Shown here: positions 48,585 through 60,359 of the stretch, in pieces
Numbering within the stretch: position 1 is the first letter of the stretch
Layout: every line of letters starts with the position of its first letter
NCBI GenBank assembly: GCA_003260075.1
Contig: QLIY01000608.1
Span: forward strand, 1-64,000
Source: Phallusia mammillata
Taxonomy: Eukaryota > Chordata > Ascidiacea > Phlebobranchia > Ascidiidae
Reading direction: 5' to 3'
Length of the DNA: 64,000 nt
Notes under the pieces: generated by a model
Seen by the model: only the letters and a program-made list of their open reading frames with translations
Told to the model about the DNA's origin: nothing
Database searches by the model: none
Made by a program: the position numbers and the translations under genes

Positions 48585-51500
48585 ACGAAAGGTTGGGAAC
48601 CACTGTATTAGAGTTTCGGTAATGGGTATAAACACAGTTGCCCAATTAACAAACATGTTGCAGAATTATCGAAACGTCTCTCAAATACACCGTTAACGTG
48701 AGACAGCTTATCCTAGTTTTCTACATCAACGGATGCAACGGCACATGAGCTTTTCAGAAGTTTCGATCAAAAACTTAGTGTAATTCAACTAGCAATTCCA
48801 GCCTTTGACATTTCAGTTGCTACTTAGTTATCGGGTTTTACTAAACGAAAAAAAAATTTGGACTAAAGTTATAAGCAGGATTGCCATCGACTTGAAACCA
48901 AAAATAAGAACAACCGAAAAATTAAATTTTCGTACGAAACAAACAAACGTTTTTGAACATCTTTGCATTTGTACGAGCCGCGACTTACCATATGCAACAT
49001 TTTAGCCAGAAACAATTTATTCCAGCAACTTTTTGTTCGTACAAAATACTTCGTACATCTCACAACAGCTCAGGTTTACTTTTACTTGTAGCAGGAATTT
49101 GACCAGTAATTGTTGAAAATAAGACAAAAGAAGGACATTTCTTAGAAATAAGGACAACAAACTTTTCTAAGACATAGCCTTTCAAAATAAGGACAAATCT
49201 TAGAAAAAACCCTGGTTATAAGCAAAACAAATGTGAAAATCTCAATCCTCATTTTAACGCCAAAGCAACAGAAACAATACTTATAAATAACCAAATGCTA
49301 TATTTTTTGTCGAAAGTTTCGTTTTTTTTTGTCATAATGTTGTATTTTCCTTACTTTGGCATTGGGTAGCCCATGTTGGGCGGCCTCCTTCTTTACAGCA
49401 GCTTTGATTCTTCTACCAGCCATGGTTGTAAATTCGCCGGGAACAGCAATAATAATCAACTGTCCGATCTTTAGCATCTGTATGTCTATGATGGTTGGAT
49501 GCCAAGCGTACGGTTTGTCCATGTCTGAAAATGCACCCGTACGGCTATAGTTTGTATCGTTCGGTTCATTACAGTGCACAAATTAACACGCGATATCGAA
49601 TCAGTTAAACCTATACTGTCAACTCAGTTAAAATACATAAAACTTTCTCAAATGAATTGAAATGCTGGAGATGGAAAGATTTCAATATAGTGTCTCTAAC
49701 AGGCCTGATTTAGTGCGGTCATGGTGCTAATAACCTTTTTTGCCTAATATCTTGAATGTTAGAAGTGAAGTACAAAATGTCGAGTATAACACTTACATCC
49801 AGTTGGAAGCAAGACTGGTTTTGGATGGTGACAGTCATAATACTCGGCAGGCGGAGGTTCGGAACACACCACTTTCACGATTATGTCATCGCGCACTGCA
49901 TCCCATAGCAACGTGCCTTTTGTCATGCTCTGCACGAAATTGAACGCACCTGCCCCGTCTGTTGTACCAGCAGCAAAACTAAAAACCAAACAGCCCACTA
50001 CTAAGGATAGGTAATTTGTGAAGTGTATGAAGAAAATCTATCACAGCAAGACCGAAATATTCTAGCTGGACTTTTTAGGTCGGGTACGACATTTTGAATA
50101 TCACCTTCTTTCGTTTTTTGTGTGTATTTCAGGTTTGAACCGGCTTTCGTGCTGTTATAAAAAAAATTCTACAGAATTTGAATAAGGTGCCGAAAACGCC
50201 GATAGCGTAGGGCAGTGGTTCTCAAACTGTGCGTCGTTTCAATTTTCCAGGGGCGTCGCAGAATATTTCCGTTTCGTGTTTAAACTCAGTTTATCTCATA
50301 CTAAATGAGGTTTCAGTGCGGTTGACGTATATCTGCGTCCAAATGCTTTTTGCGTAGAGTGCGGATTGACGTAAATTTACCTCAAAAGTTTTTGATCAAA
50401 AATGTGGCTGTCCGTCAATGTACGTCGAGACCAAACAGTACAAGCAGCAAGTGCGTGATAGGCACGTGTCTGGGGCGACGCTTGGCGGGCATTAAACTTG
50501 ATTATGTGAACGGAGTCTTGCTTCATAACAATGTAGCAAAGGCTTGAGGTAGTTATAACGTATAATTGTTAGCAAAGTTTGAAGTAGTTACTGTGAATGA
50601 GTTGCAGCAGTAAATTTTTGTGCATCAGTTTATATTGTGCGTAAGTTGAAACATTACTTTCATTGTAATTCGTTATTGATGCTGTTGAGGCCTTGCAGCA
50701 GACAAGACAATGCAATTGTGCGCAATAATTGAAACAATTAACAAAAGCCCGCACGTGATTGCCGGGTGCACTGAAAGTGTTGACTGTTGAGTGCAGTTTT
50801 ATAACTTTGTCGAAAAACAGTTAGGCTAAAATTGTTCTCTAAATGCTGTTTAATAGATTTAAATTAACAGTTTATTGATAAGTTCCTTCATTAACTTTTA
50901 TTTGCTGGTGCGTCGCAAGTCCAGAAAACTTTTCCAAAGGCGTCGCAACACAAAAAAGTTTGAGAACCACTGGCGTAGGGAATATGTATCATAAACAAAT
51001 ATTGGATGACACAACCTTATCAAAATTTTTAGACCTTAAATGCAGTTGTATTCAAAATACACAATAAACTAGAAAGGTGGCTTTCTGATATACTTCCATT
51101 TTATATATTCTATACGATATTTACCAATTTACTATACACATCATTTGATCTACACATATGATTGTTTTTGTAAGCAAAAACGAATGGGTCCCCACACGCG
51201 TGTTTGTGCGGATTTACAGTGAACAAACATCCTGGTTATTTTAAGATTTTTAAGGAAAAACCTAATCAACTTTGGCAATAACCCAACTTTAAAAGTTTTG
51301 TCCGTATTCTTTTTGCATCATTATTGTTATATAATTACACAAAAAAAACAGTAAATAAGAACGGGAAAAAGACTTTTAATTTAATCTTTGTCCTTGATAT
51401 TGTCGTTCAAGGTTAGTTTTTAAACACAATTTTCCAAAACTGAAAATGTGCTTGATAACGTAATATAACGACATAGCATGCTGTGCAAAAACAGCTGATT

Positions 51501-54500
51501 TCTAGTTACCGACACAGACTGTGTCGTAAAACGTCCGTCCGGACGTCAAGCTGAGCACTCCCGCTGCATTCACCCGCCTTTATCGTAAACAAGCGAATTA
51601 CTCCCTTGAGAGTTGAGACGTCTATCTGACTGACAGTGTACACATATTATGGGCTATAAAAGTAACTATTTGGCCGATTAAGGCAAAATTTTAAATACTG
51701 AACGATTAACCTACTGCAAACAATTGTTTAACATTTCCGCACATTAGGTCTTGTATTTTGGGCCTAAAACTTATTATTTTGGGGTTTAAAGGGTAAAATG
51801 GGTGAATCCAATAAAAAGTTACAAAATTCTTTAGAATAGCTTACATTGCACCAACCAACAAAGCATGAAACCCACAGATTATGTACTTGGGTCAGTACAG
51901 CCGTTTTTAATTTTTTTCGTTTTGGGGGCCTGTGGGTGAACCGCTGGGTCGTTTGGGGTCAAACTTCAGGAGGATCAAATTTGGATTAATAACTAACATC
52001 TGTCCAAATTTGAATACATTTAAAGCACTCTTTCTTGACCAAACGCGTCTCACAAACCAGCGTTAGACAGAAAAAAGAAAAAAAGAAAAAAGAAAAAAAA
52101 ATACGGACAAAAACAATATGTGTCCCCTTCTAGAAGGGGACCCAAAAATATTACAATTGATTCAAACCTGTAACCCATGCCTGGCTTGCATGTGTATGTA
52201 GTTGTGCCATCGTCCATTTTTACTGGCGCTTTTGTCATGTCAACATATTGATGCACCCAACCCACAGAACCATCCAAAACTTCACCTGATCTGTTAAAGT
52301 AAAAACGTTGGACTATAACGAAGTAGCTGAAAAAATCTATAATGTATCTAAACTTATCAGTTTCATTTAATTTCATTTTCTTTGCTGCCAATTTAACAAC
52401 AGCTGACTGTTTACGAAAATAATAATTTTTCATCATCAACTTTTGGAATATTGCGTAGATAAAAGGATTCTTTTTATTTGACGAACAACATGCATGCAAA
52501 GATGTTTCACTTTTGTTCGTTTAAGGCAGAGGCGTGCAACATACGGCCCGCGGGCCAGTGTCCGGCCCGCGGCACCTACTTTCGTGGCCCGCGCAGACTT
52601 CAAAGTACTCCATCAATTATGAATAGGCTGCATAGTTGGCTCGATGCTTTTACAATTATGAATACTTTTTACTGTTAGGGCATGGAATGTTGCTATATGT
52701 ACATCATCACTGGTATTTTCGACTTTGTACAACGTCACACCTTGATAAGGTTTTATCTACTGTGACGACATATTCCCGTTGTTGCATCATAGTGTGCATT
52801 ATGACAGAACTGCCTTTGTAGCAATAATTCAGTAACATGATTTATACGTAGGTGCCGTAAACATCTTGACATTTATTCTACGAAAAGGTTAGCACAGTGG
52901 TTCCCAACCAGGGCCCATTGGCCCCCANGAAATAAGGTTGAAATCCTGACAAATCTCAAGTCACCCATTCTCATATTGTATTATTTTATGTATTTCGATC
53001 AGAAAAGCTGTGTTGTGAATACAAAATACATTGTCAAATATGACATTCTAATCCGTTGTCTCCTGAAAATAAAAAGGCATTCAAAAATCGTCAAACAAGT
53101 CAAAACAATCTTACGTTTCCACTTATATTTTCCCCATTCTTTCTCATCATCTTCTCGAAGGGGGGGGGGAGGTGTCAAGTTTTTTGCGAATTAAGTTATT
53201 TATGTATGTTAAAAAACTTACTTGTTAAAGATATGAGAAGCCGTGTCGAATTGCTTTTTAGCAATTATGTCGGTAGAATCGAACATGTCGACGCCAGGAC
53301 CAAATGCGACGCAGTTTTTGACACGTGGCGGAATATCACAGGTCGATGTGGCAAAGTCACATGACAGACCTGCAACCAATCACGTTTTGCTATTTTTCTT
53401 TTTATTAAGACTGGATTTTGGCAAATGAGCTTAATCCACAAAACAATCTGCCACAGACCATTGTGTTAATTTAGTCAACTGTACAAAAATGCATGTCATG
53501 GCTGCATTGTGAGCATCACGTGAGGGACAAAGGTTCCTGATGAAAAACAACAAACGTTTTGGTGCCAACAGATCGAGTGTTTACTTAAATGCCAGCTGTG
53601 CAGTGTGCATTGTTGCAATGATACAAAGATTTCAATTGACAATGCTGATTGATCAAATATTAGTTCATAAGGCTGGTGCAAAACCCAAATAGTTTGTAAT
53701 CAGATTATAATCAACAAAAATGGAACAAAGAATTGAAATGATTTTAAATCTTAGGTACAGATGTATAAGGTACATGAAAGAATTTTTGTTTATATTTATT
53801 GTTTCTTTTGTTTCAAAAATTTAACCCTATTAAAGGAATTCAACTTTCATCTTGTATTTTATTATGTGTAGAAACTCAAACGCAATGCAATTTATATTCG
53901 AAATGCCGAGCCATTGTAAACAACCTACAAAAACAACAAACTGTACGTTTCAAAGGTTTTAAAGAAATGATTTTGTTTAAATGCAACAGTCAACATGATA
54001 ACAATGGGCATCTTTTAAACAAATTTATATGTGTAGAACAAAAGCTCACCACTGTCAACGCAGATCGGCCCCTTAGTGCGAGGAGAAACATCGCCGAGAT
54101 TGGCAGATGCGAATGCTCCAACAAACGATTCCTGTTGCAAACAAAATTAAAACGTATGGTGTTTATATTGACTAGGACACACTTTTTTATCATTCAGAGC
54201 AGCAGTTATTAACCTTTTTAAATCTGTTACCCTAAAGAACAACCACATATACTTTATTTACCCATGTTTACAAAAAAAACTAAAATTATTAACCGTCACC
54301 TCATAGAAAGGTCGCCTGTTGTACACAAATTAGTTTAAAAACGTTTTTTTTTTGTATGTGTGTGCATAGTTTATTTGCTTTGGCCAAAAATATTGGAATG
54401 ACTGCAGGTAAACTTGAAGCGGGTTTCATCATATAAGGTACATGGTCAAAGTCATCCAATGAAATAAGGTTGAAATCCTGACAAATCTCAAGTCACCCAT

Positions 54501-57500
54501 TCTCATATTGTATTATTTTATGTATTTCGATCAGAAAAGCTGTGTTGTGAATACAAAATACATTGTCGAATATGACATTCTAATCCGTTGTCTCCTGAAA
54601 ATAAAAAGGCAATCAAAAATCCTCAAACAAGTCAAAACAATCCTACGTTTCCACTTATATTTTCCCCATTCTTTCTCATCATCTTCTCGAATAGCGAGGA
54701 AGCTCTACCCCTGTTATCGGAACTAATCAGTTCGTTGCTGAAATTCATACTTGTCCCATGTACTGGAAACCAGTTGAACATCCCAATTGGTTGCCCTTTC
54801 ATATAAACTTGGGTTTACAATTTTACAAAGTACAAAAAACGGTCAGTTAAACGCAAATGGTTAAAGCGCATAACTGAAATATGTTAAGGGAAGAGGCTGT
54901 TGATAAATATTAAAAAACAACGTATTTGGCCCAAAAGTTTGGTGTAAAGTGACGTAATTATTTCCGGTTTTAACTCATTTATAGTTGCATGCAAACCAAA
55001 TGCGAACAGCGAAGGTCTGAATTAGACAGATTTGCTTTAGCATATCAGAGCTCATTGGTTTATTCAACTGATGCTCTGTTATTGTATTTTATTATCCATC
55101 TAATTACCGTTTTCATGTTCGAACTTAAGTAGGGTCATATCTTGCTCGGTGTTAAAGTTGTACCTGAATAAAACAAAACACATGTGTAAATATTTCATTT
55201 TAGAAGCTACTTTCACATATCAATTTTCGCTTCTATATATGCACATCGACGATTCTGGTTAACTGCATGTAAGTAAATTGCACGTTCAATTTATATATTG
55301 CAGTACAAAAATGTGTATTTCTTGCAGCAAGGCATAGACTATAAAACCCAATGCCGCAGTAGAACGTATACTTACAGGTCTCTTTCGTTCTGCGGGTCTT
55401 TGAGATAAGCATAGGGACTTCTATTAATATTTCCTTCTGTGACTACGTCAGTTCCTAGTCGCAAACGTCCTTTCTTTGAAGTTGTGTGCGCTGGTAATTA
55501 AAAAATGAAAACATTTTGACCATTGAGCAAAAAGAAACTTCCCTTTTGACAATGTTGGATTTATTCTTTTTCGGAGCAGTTTATTTGTGGGTTGAATCGT
55601 ATTTCAAACTTTATTTTATCCGCCAAGCAAGCAGTACATAATTGTACAAGCCATCAGGTTAGAAGAGGAATAGCACGCAGAAAAATTGACTAACATTATT
55701 TAGAAAATCGATTAAAAAAAATATGAACAATACTCCAACATGATTACACGACAGAGTAATTTTTTTACCTTGCACAATACTTTTCACGATTCCGTCAATA
55801 AAAGCGTCTGTCGTTTGTTTCACAGCTCCCAATGACGTCACTTCTGGTAAAAGAGTTTGAAAGAATCCGGCCGGACCAGAATGGCTATGAGTTCCCGAAA
55901 TTACCACATTCCGCTCTGTGTAACTATCAGAAGATTTCCGATTTTAATTAATTAGGTGATCTAGACCTGGGGTCGGCAATCTTTTTTGTACCGCGGACCG
56001 TTTTTAAAACCGAAATTTTATCGCGGACCGCTCTTAAAAAAACTACAAATATTCAGCAATGAAAACGACTAAATTAGTAAATAATTTCCGGGATACATGG
56101 GCAAAATGTTTTAAAGCATTTAACCTGAAATAGTAACGGCCCGGTAACGGACTTCTTGCGGACCGGCACCAGGCCGCGGACCGGCGGTTGCCGATCACTG
56201 ATCTTGACCAAGGGTCAGCAAGTCTGTTTAAGGTTTAATGAAGCCCATATTTTGCGCTAGTTAAAATTTAAATACAGTTTATCGGTTCCGTATTCATACG
56301 AAACTTTCAGCGCTTCAACTTCACTGTGTGGGTCTAACATGAAAGCCAGTAGAAGTTTGTTTCAATTCGTTTAATAAGCCAGGTAACTGAACCCGGGCAT
56401 TATATGTTAGTACACAGGACCCCTGAATAAAGTCCTAATGACACAAACTTGTATTGGAATGTATAAGCTATTGCTGCCAGGCATAATGTCAAGTTTGTAA
56501 AGCTCTTCTGACAAATGTAATTTTGTTCCGACTGAATGGCATTCAGTGTTATTTACCCTGATGAAGACGACCTGTATAGGACGTCGAANTCAAAAAAACA
56601 TACACAAAACGGAATATGTTCTCGCCAAAGAGTAACATTTTTGATTTTTAACGAACCTTGTGGGGGCAGTTTGTTACATTTTTATGCAGCTGCACAAAAC
56701 GGATTTGGTAAAACGGACTTAGGTATCGAATAAACATATCAATCATTCCAAATACTAAAATTTCACCATTTTTCGCATATATTTGAATGGTTGTGTTTAC
56801 ATTATGAAATGTACAAACGATATGTTGATGGTAAAATAGAACTAAGTGCAACGGTTAAAGATAAAGTGGTCTGTAAAAACTATACGCACTGTAAAAATAA
56901 AAATGATATGGCTCCTCAGTTACCAATCCTGCTAACGTAGCAGCAAGACAGAACGCTTCCTGCATGGATGCATTATGGCTTTCTTTCCGTCGCGTTTCTC
57001 CTAAAAAAACACGATGCCTTCCCATGAACCCACTATACGGCATGTTTAGCATTAAATACAAAAACTGATCTTTGTATTGCTGGCTATTATTGTGTGGAGA
57101 GACGTTACCACACCAAACAAAACAGGCACTCCTATTTGCGGCCTAAGCTGTTATATCCTTATTCCTTCACTATTATGTATACGGAAGGCGTATTTGCACG
57201 AAAACTATTTCATATTTGCACGAAAACCACCTATATGTTTTTATTCCTATACTTTCCATATTTTATCACACTTTGGGCATTACCCCCCCCCCGGCCTAAG
57301 CTGTTATATCCTTATTCCTTCACTATTATGTATACGGAAGACGTATTTGCACGAAAACTATTTCATATTTGCACGAAAACCACCTATATTTTTTTTATTC
57401 CTATACTTCCATATTTTATCACACTTTGGGCATTGGAAACTAACACAGGTATTTATTTAGAACCTCTTCCAACGGAAGTTCATCAATTCCAGACAATTGC

Positions 57501-60184
57501 GTGAACGTCACAGCGAAAGCAAAAATGTAAGTCCGTAACATTTGCTACTTAAATTACATTTACAGTGATGATTTTTGTACCAGGACCACAATGCAACCAA
57601 AATAAATGGTAAAAATAGCACCAGGGACGCAGATACACTAAGTTTTGTTTTTCCTGCGCAATTTTGTTCATTTTTCCGTTGTGTTCAGATTACAATCAAA
57701 CAACACGGAGGCTGAGACTACAAAGACCAATACTACAGTCGTTCCAGCTACTGCCACAAGTACCACAAAGCCTATTCAAATAATACAGGCCCCGAAAAAC
57801 TCGGGTATAAGGTAACCAATATTCACAGTACTTTTATGAACTATGATTAATGTATATGTTCATTTTCCATTGAAGCATATAGGCGTAGAAATAAAGTGAA
57901 ATTAATTTGCAACTGCCAGCAGTTTTTTTCCCATGGTATTGTTAAAGTGTCTTTCAGTTCGGTTGGTTCTGTTCTAGTGGAAAAAATATTGTTTGCCTGT
58001 AAATATATAAAGGATTTGAAAACTCACTTTAAATCTTCGCTTTTCAATTTGATTGTGCATAAAGTTCTGCATTGTTTGTTGTATAAAACATGCAAAATGG
58101 TAAAAAGAGCGCTTTATTGGAATGTACCTTAACAATAAAGACCGTTTTCGGCTCCTGCCGACGAGGAAGTCAGTTTTCGACTTTTACTATTGGTCAAGTA
58201 ACCCTTACGCCACGCCTTTGTTTGACCAGGACATAAGCTGGTAAACAGAGAGATAAAATTAGTGACCGCATTTTTGTTCCAGATAGACTGTTCATATGAA
58301 AGCGTGGTTTAATCCAACAATACGCACATATTTAAGGAAAAAATCCCAATAATACGGACAAGTGTATTGCTTTAATCAGCTAATTTACCTTCCTAAAATA
58401 GGTAATTAAAACCAGCGATAGGCTCATTTTGGCCATTCTATTTTCTAAAGTCTCTAAATAAGATGGTAAAATTGATAATTGGGGCCCATCGCTTTCGCAT
58501 TTTGCAGATATTTTTCTCCTTAAATATGTGCCTTTTATATAAGCTATTGCTCGTCTATTCCGACGTTTCGACGTCCTATACAGGTCGTCTTCATCAGGTT
58601 TTTCTTGTTTATCGTGCACTGTACTAGTCGCATTCAGTGTTATTTACCCTGAGACGACCTGTATAGGACGTCGAAACTTGGGAATAAAATTACATTTGCC
58701 AGAAGAGCTCTACAAACTTCACGTCTATCTAATTTCCATTTCAACAAAACACGTACGTGTTATTTCCGAACATAGCTTTCAGACGCTTCACGACTTCCAG
58801 TTTGATAATCTGTGATCCCATTCCGCAGTCAACCGTGGCGAACGCGACACGTGACCGGTTCGACGAATCAGCGACAACGAAGGCTCGTGAGTAAAGACGC
58901 AAATGCAAACCGGCAGCGGTCTGTGCAGGATTTGCGTATCCCATCTAAAATAGAAAAGTACAACAGTTTTCAAATAGACTGTCGCTTAACATCTCCTAGA
59001 AAATGTTAAGTTTGCTTTATACTTCTACTAAGTACGCCTATAGAGTACCAACTTGAATATAACACCGCTAAAGTTTTAAGGCAGTATTTATAGTGTTTAT
59101 AAGTATTAATTATTATCTGATTTCTATCTGAACATTAAACCACGTGAACATATGTTACCACGCTTATTCTAATCTATAGGCACGAGCAATCGTGAGAGCA
59201 TATAAACAAACACCTTACACTACCATGTTAACTTGGGCTATGGGTCCAGTAACATCGGCCCGACCAACTCCTACGAAAAATTCTCCAGGCACGGGCTCCG
59301 CAAAGGCGACTGGATCATACGGAGTAAAGGGTGCAGAAGTCGTACTGACGGGCGTTTGATCGGTAGGGTTGTCTGTCGAACATAGCATTTTAGACATAGT
59401 TAGCAACCCTGTTGTTTCTGTACACACTGTTGCACATATCACCGGCGAAATTCATGTGAGTGGAAACTGTTTTGTTTATATAAGCACGTTTAAGGGATTT
59501 TTGTTTTAGTTACGGTCAAAACAAGGACTGGTCCGTAGGTACAAAGACGTGCCACAAGAGGCAAACCTATTGGCCAAAATTAGTATATTTACCCCAACAA
59601 CGAAAACAGAATTCAAATATCCCTACAACAAACAAGCCACAATTTACTGATTAATAAAAAAATTCAAAGTGTTGTTTGGTAACCTACTAAGATTGAATGC
59701 ATCGATGAAACCGAAGTAATAACCAAGAAGAACACAAGCTGTGCCCAGAAGAGCGATGAATATGAAACCGAAGAGAAATCGCAAAACGACTGACTTCGTG
59801 CTCACAAAATGTACCGGCATATCTCCTTCTTCTTCCAAACGCTAAAAGATAAAAAAATAAAATTTATGACAAATATCCAGCAAGTTATTATCCTTTTCCA
59901 ACACTGGTTTCAAAGCCTAAAAGGGTTTTACAGAGTGAGTGGATGTAAACCTAGCTGCAAAAATAAACTGTTCGAGCACAATAGTTTTATTCAAAGGAAG
60001 TTCCACCCAATCCTTGTACACCTATGGAGGAAAGTAGGCCTACTTCATACATCTAACGTTATAAAAACTAAAATAGCCTAACCTACCACAGAATTAAAAC
60101 ATTACAACTTTTCATGATGTTTTCCACTTGTGCAATTTCACTAATTACAGGTCACAGTAAATTAATTACCTTGTGCTTCGCCAT
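46153..60184 (-). CDS. ASAH2: Neutral ceramidase, paralog B
   Basis: Same enzyme family as the downstream neighbour and in tandem with it. Exons (minus): 60170-60184 (MAKHK), 59688-59841, 59224-59372, 58757-58944, 55769-55923, 55376-55490, 55108-55163, 54647-54795, 54050-54131, 53222-53369, 52168-52290, 49797-49978, 49355-49524, 47999-48167, 47204-47397, 46740-47021 and 46153-46375. A membrane segment (FLFGFIFIALLGTACVLLGY) follows a short tail, then a Thr/Ser/Pro-rich linker. The zinc-site motif SGTHSHSGPAGFF and nucleophile loop ANLGDVSPRTKGP are present, as are DKPYAWHPTIIDIQ, VPGEFTTMAGRR, NVYTHYIATPEEYTAQRYE and a C-terminal domain ending FTGYSSQFKVQA. The junctions I compared with paralog A fall at the same places in the protein and in the same phase, showing tandem duplication of a complete gene. 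An AG acceptor 53 nt before the ATG suggests a leader exon. A copy of part of exon 8 is displaced to 52929-53160. Confidence 0.93.
46544..46625 (+). mobile_element. Retroelement tail remnant, GAAACGTCG type
   Basis: The stretch contains GGGACGCCGAAACGTCG and, downstream, CTGCTGGAAGAGC. The same order (GGACGYYGAAACGTCG, A/T-rich stretch, CAGAAGAGCTCTA) occurs near 58640-58720 and, weaker, at 11470-11520. It looks like one interspersed 3'-tail family. Nothing coding is attached. Confidence 0.35.
48195..48605. mobile_element. hAT-like element carrying a 92-base poly-G
   Basis: Termini CAGTGGTTCCCAACCAGGGC and AGGTTGGGAACCACTG are inverted repeats, with an exact 8-bp duplication TATTAGAG at 48187-48194 and 48606-48613. 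The longest G run of the window (48490-48581) lies inside. A truncated copy of the same family starts at 52895 and is cut by the N at 52928. Confidence 0.85.
50213..50972. mobile_element. hAT-like element in ceramidase B intron
   Basis: It begins CAGTGGTTCTCAAACTGTG and ends AAAGTTTGAGAACCACTG, giving inverted repeats of at least 16 bp. The duplication GCGTAGGG is exact at 50205-50212 and 50973-50980. No transposase frame is visible in 760 bp. Confidence 0.88.
51700..52146 (-). repeat. Interspersed repeat, second copy of the 17881 family
   Basis: Read on the minus strand it starts with the hairpin GGGTCCCCTTCTAGAAGGGGA and ACATATTGTTTTTG, then follows the 17881-18400 copy including GGTTCACCCACAGGCCCCC. 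It stops 22 bp before ceramidase B exon 11. Confidence 0.55.
52527..52610. mobile_element. Truncated hAT-like element, 5' end
   Basis: CAGAGGCGTGCAACATACGG with GGCCCGCGG repeats matches the start of the element at 9181. No 3' end or target duplication was found. Confidence 0.45.
52929..53160. repeat. Displaced copy of the ceramidase B exon 8 region
   Basis: From the single N at 52928 to poly-G at 53161 the sequence is nearly identical to 54461-54690, including the 3' part of exon 8 and its donor. Here it lies between exons 11 and 10. The layout (N, copy, poly-G) is the same as at 6761-7025. Confidence 0.7.
55967..56200. mobile_element. hAT-like element in ceramidase B intron 4
   Basis: The left end is CTGGGGTCGGCAATC and the right end GGTTGCCGATCACTG. 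Repeated GCGGACCG motifs lie inside both ends. Flanks ATCTAGAC (55959-55966) and ATCTTGAC (56201-56208) form an 8-bp duplication with one mismatch. Confidence 0.7.
56490..56589 (+). mobile_element. Penelope-like tail with hammerhead-like core, cut by N
   Basis: CATTCAGTGTTATTTACC is followed by CTGATGA, a hairpin built on GACG / CGTC with an inner CCT / AGG, then GAA before the N at 56589. The same unit recurs at 58558-58660. Target and full length are unclear. Confidence 0.4.
56924..57000 (-). other. Orphan exon-like open segment
   Basis: A 77-nt segment on the minus strand is open in one frame (RRKESHNASMQEAFCLAATL) and is bounded by a TTTTTTTAG acceptor and a GTAACT donor. It cannot belong to ceramidase B because its length would break the frame between exons 4 and 5. 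No similarity is recognised and chance is possible. Confidence 0.2.
57461..57811 (+). CDS. Two exons of a possible gene nested in ceramidase B intron 4
   Basis: On the plus strand, 57461-57526 and 57689-57811 are each flanked by AG and GT and join in phase. The reading frame (SSSIPDNCVNVTAKAK, then NNTEAETTKTNTTVVPATAT and KPIQIIQAPKNSGI) is Thr- and Asn-rich with two Asn-X-Thr sites, like a secreted or surface linker. I found no start, stop or flanking exons, and I recognise no family. It could be a remnant of a Thr-rich linker gene or chance. Confidence 0.3.
58558..58735. mobile_element. Inverted pair of Penelope-like tails, hammerhead-like
   Basis: On the minus strand 58560-58610 reads CTGATGA, a stem GACG / CGTC with a mismatch and inner CCT / AGG around GTAT, then GAAACGTCGGAATAG. 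On the plus strand 58628-58735 repeats the unit with part of CTGATGA deleted (CCTGAGACGACC), then GAAACTTGGGAATAAAATTA and CAGAAGAGCTCTACAAACTT. The core resembles a hammerhead, but the expected U-H cleavage site after stem III is absent. Confidence 0.45.
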
Positions 60185-60359
60185 GTTGTATCGTATCCAG
60201 GGGTCGAAAAACAACTAAATCTGTTATCAACGCAGGGCTAGAAATGAGAACAAAGTGTACTTTCATTAAAACACTGCATTACTCGCGATCACGAGACGCG
60301 GAAGTAGACACTAATTTCAAGGTTTGCGCTTATATAACTGTACGCAGCATGACTGTTTT

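Noticed and set aside
48396..48656. Pro-rich or Gly-rich ORFs over long G runs (also at 10240, 15634, 20279, 38578, 62717)
   Set aside because: They only translate the homopolymer; the flanks are intron, mobile element or truncated exon.
53799..54212. 137-codon plus-strand ORF
   Set aside because: It spans ceramidase B exon 9 in antisense and AT-rich intron; no independent support.
58140..58210. GGCTCCTGCCGACGAGGAAGTC as a further hammerhead
   Set aside because: The core would be CCGACGA with no GAAA after a stem, so key positions are missing.
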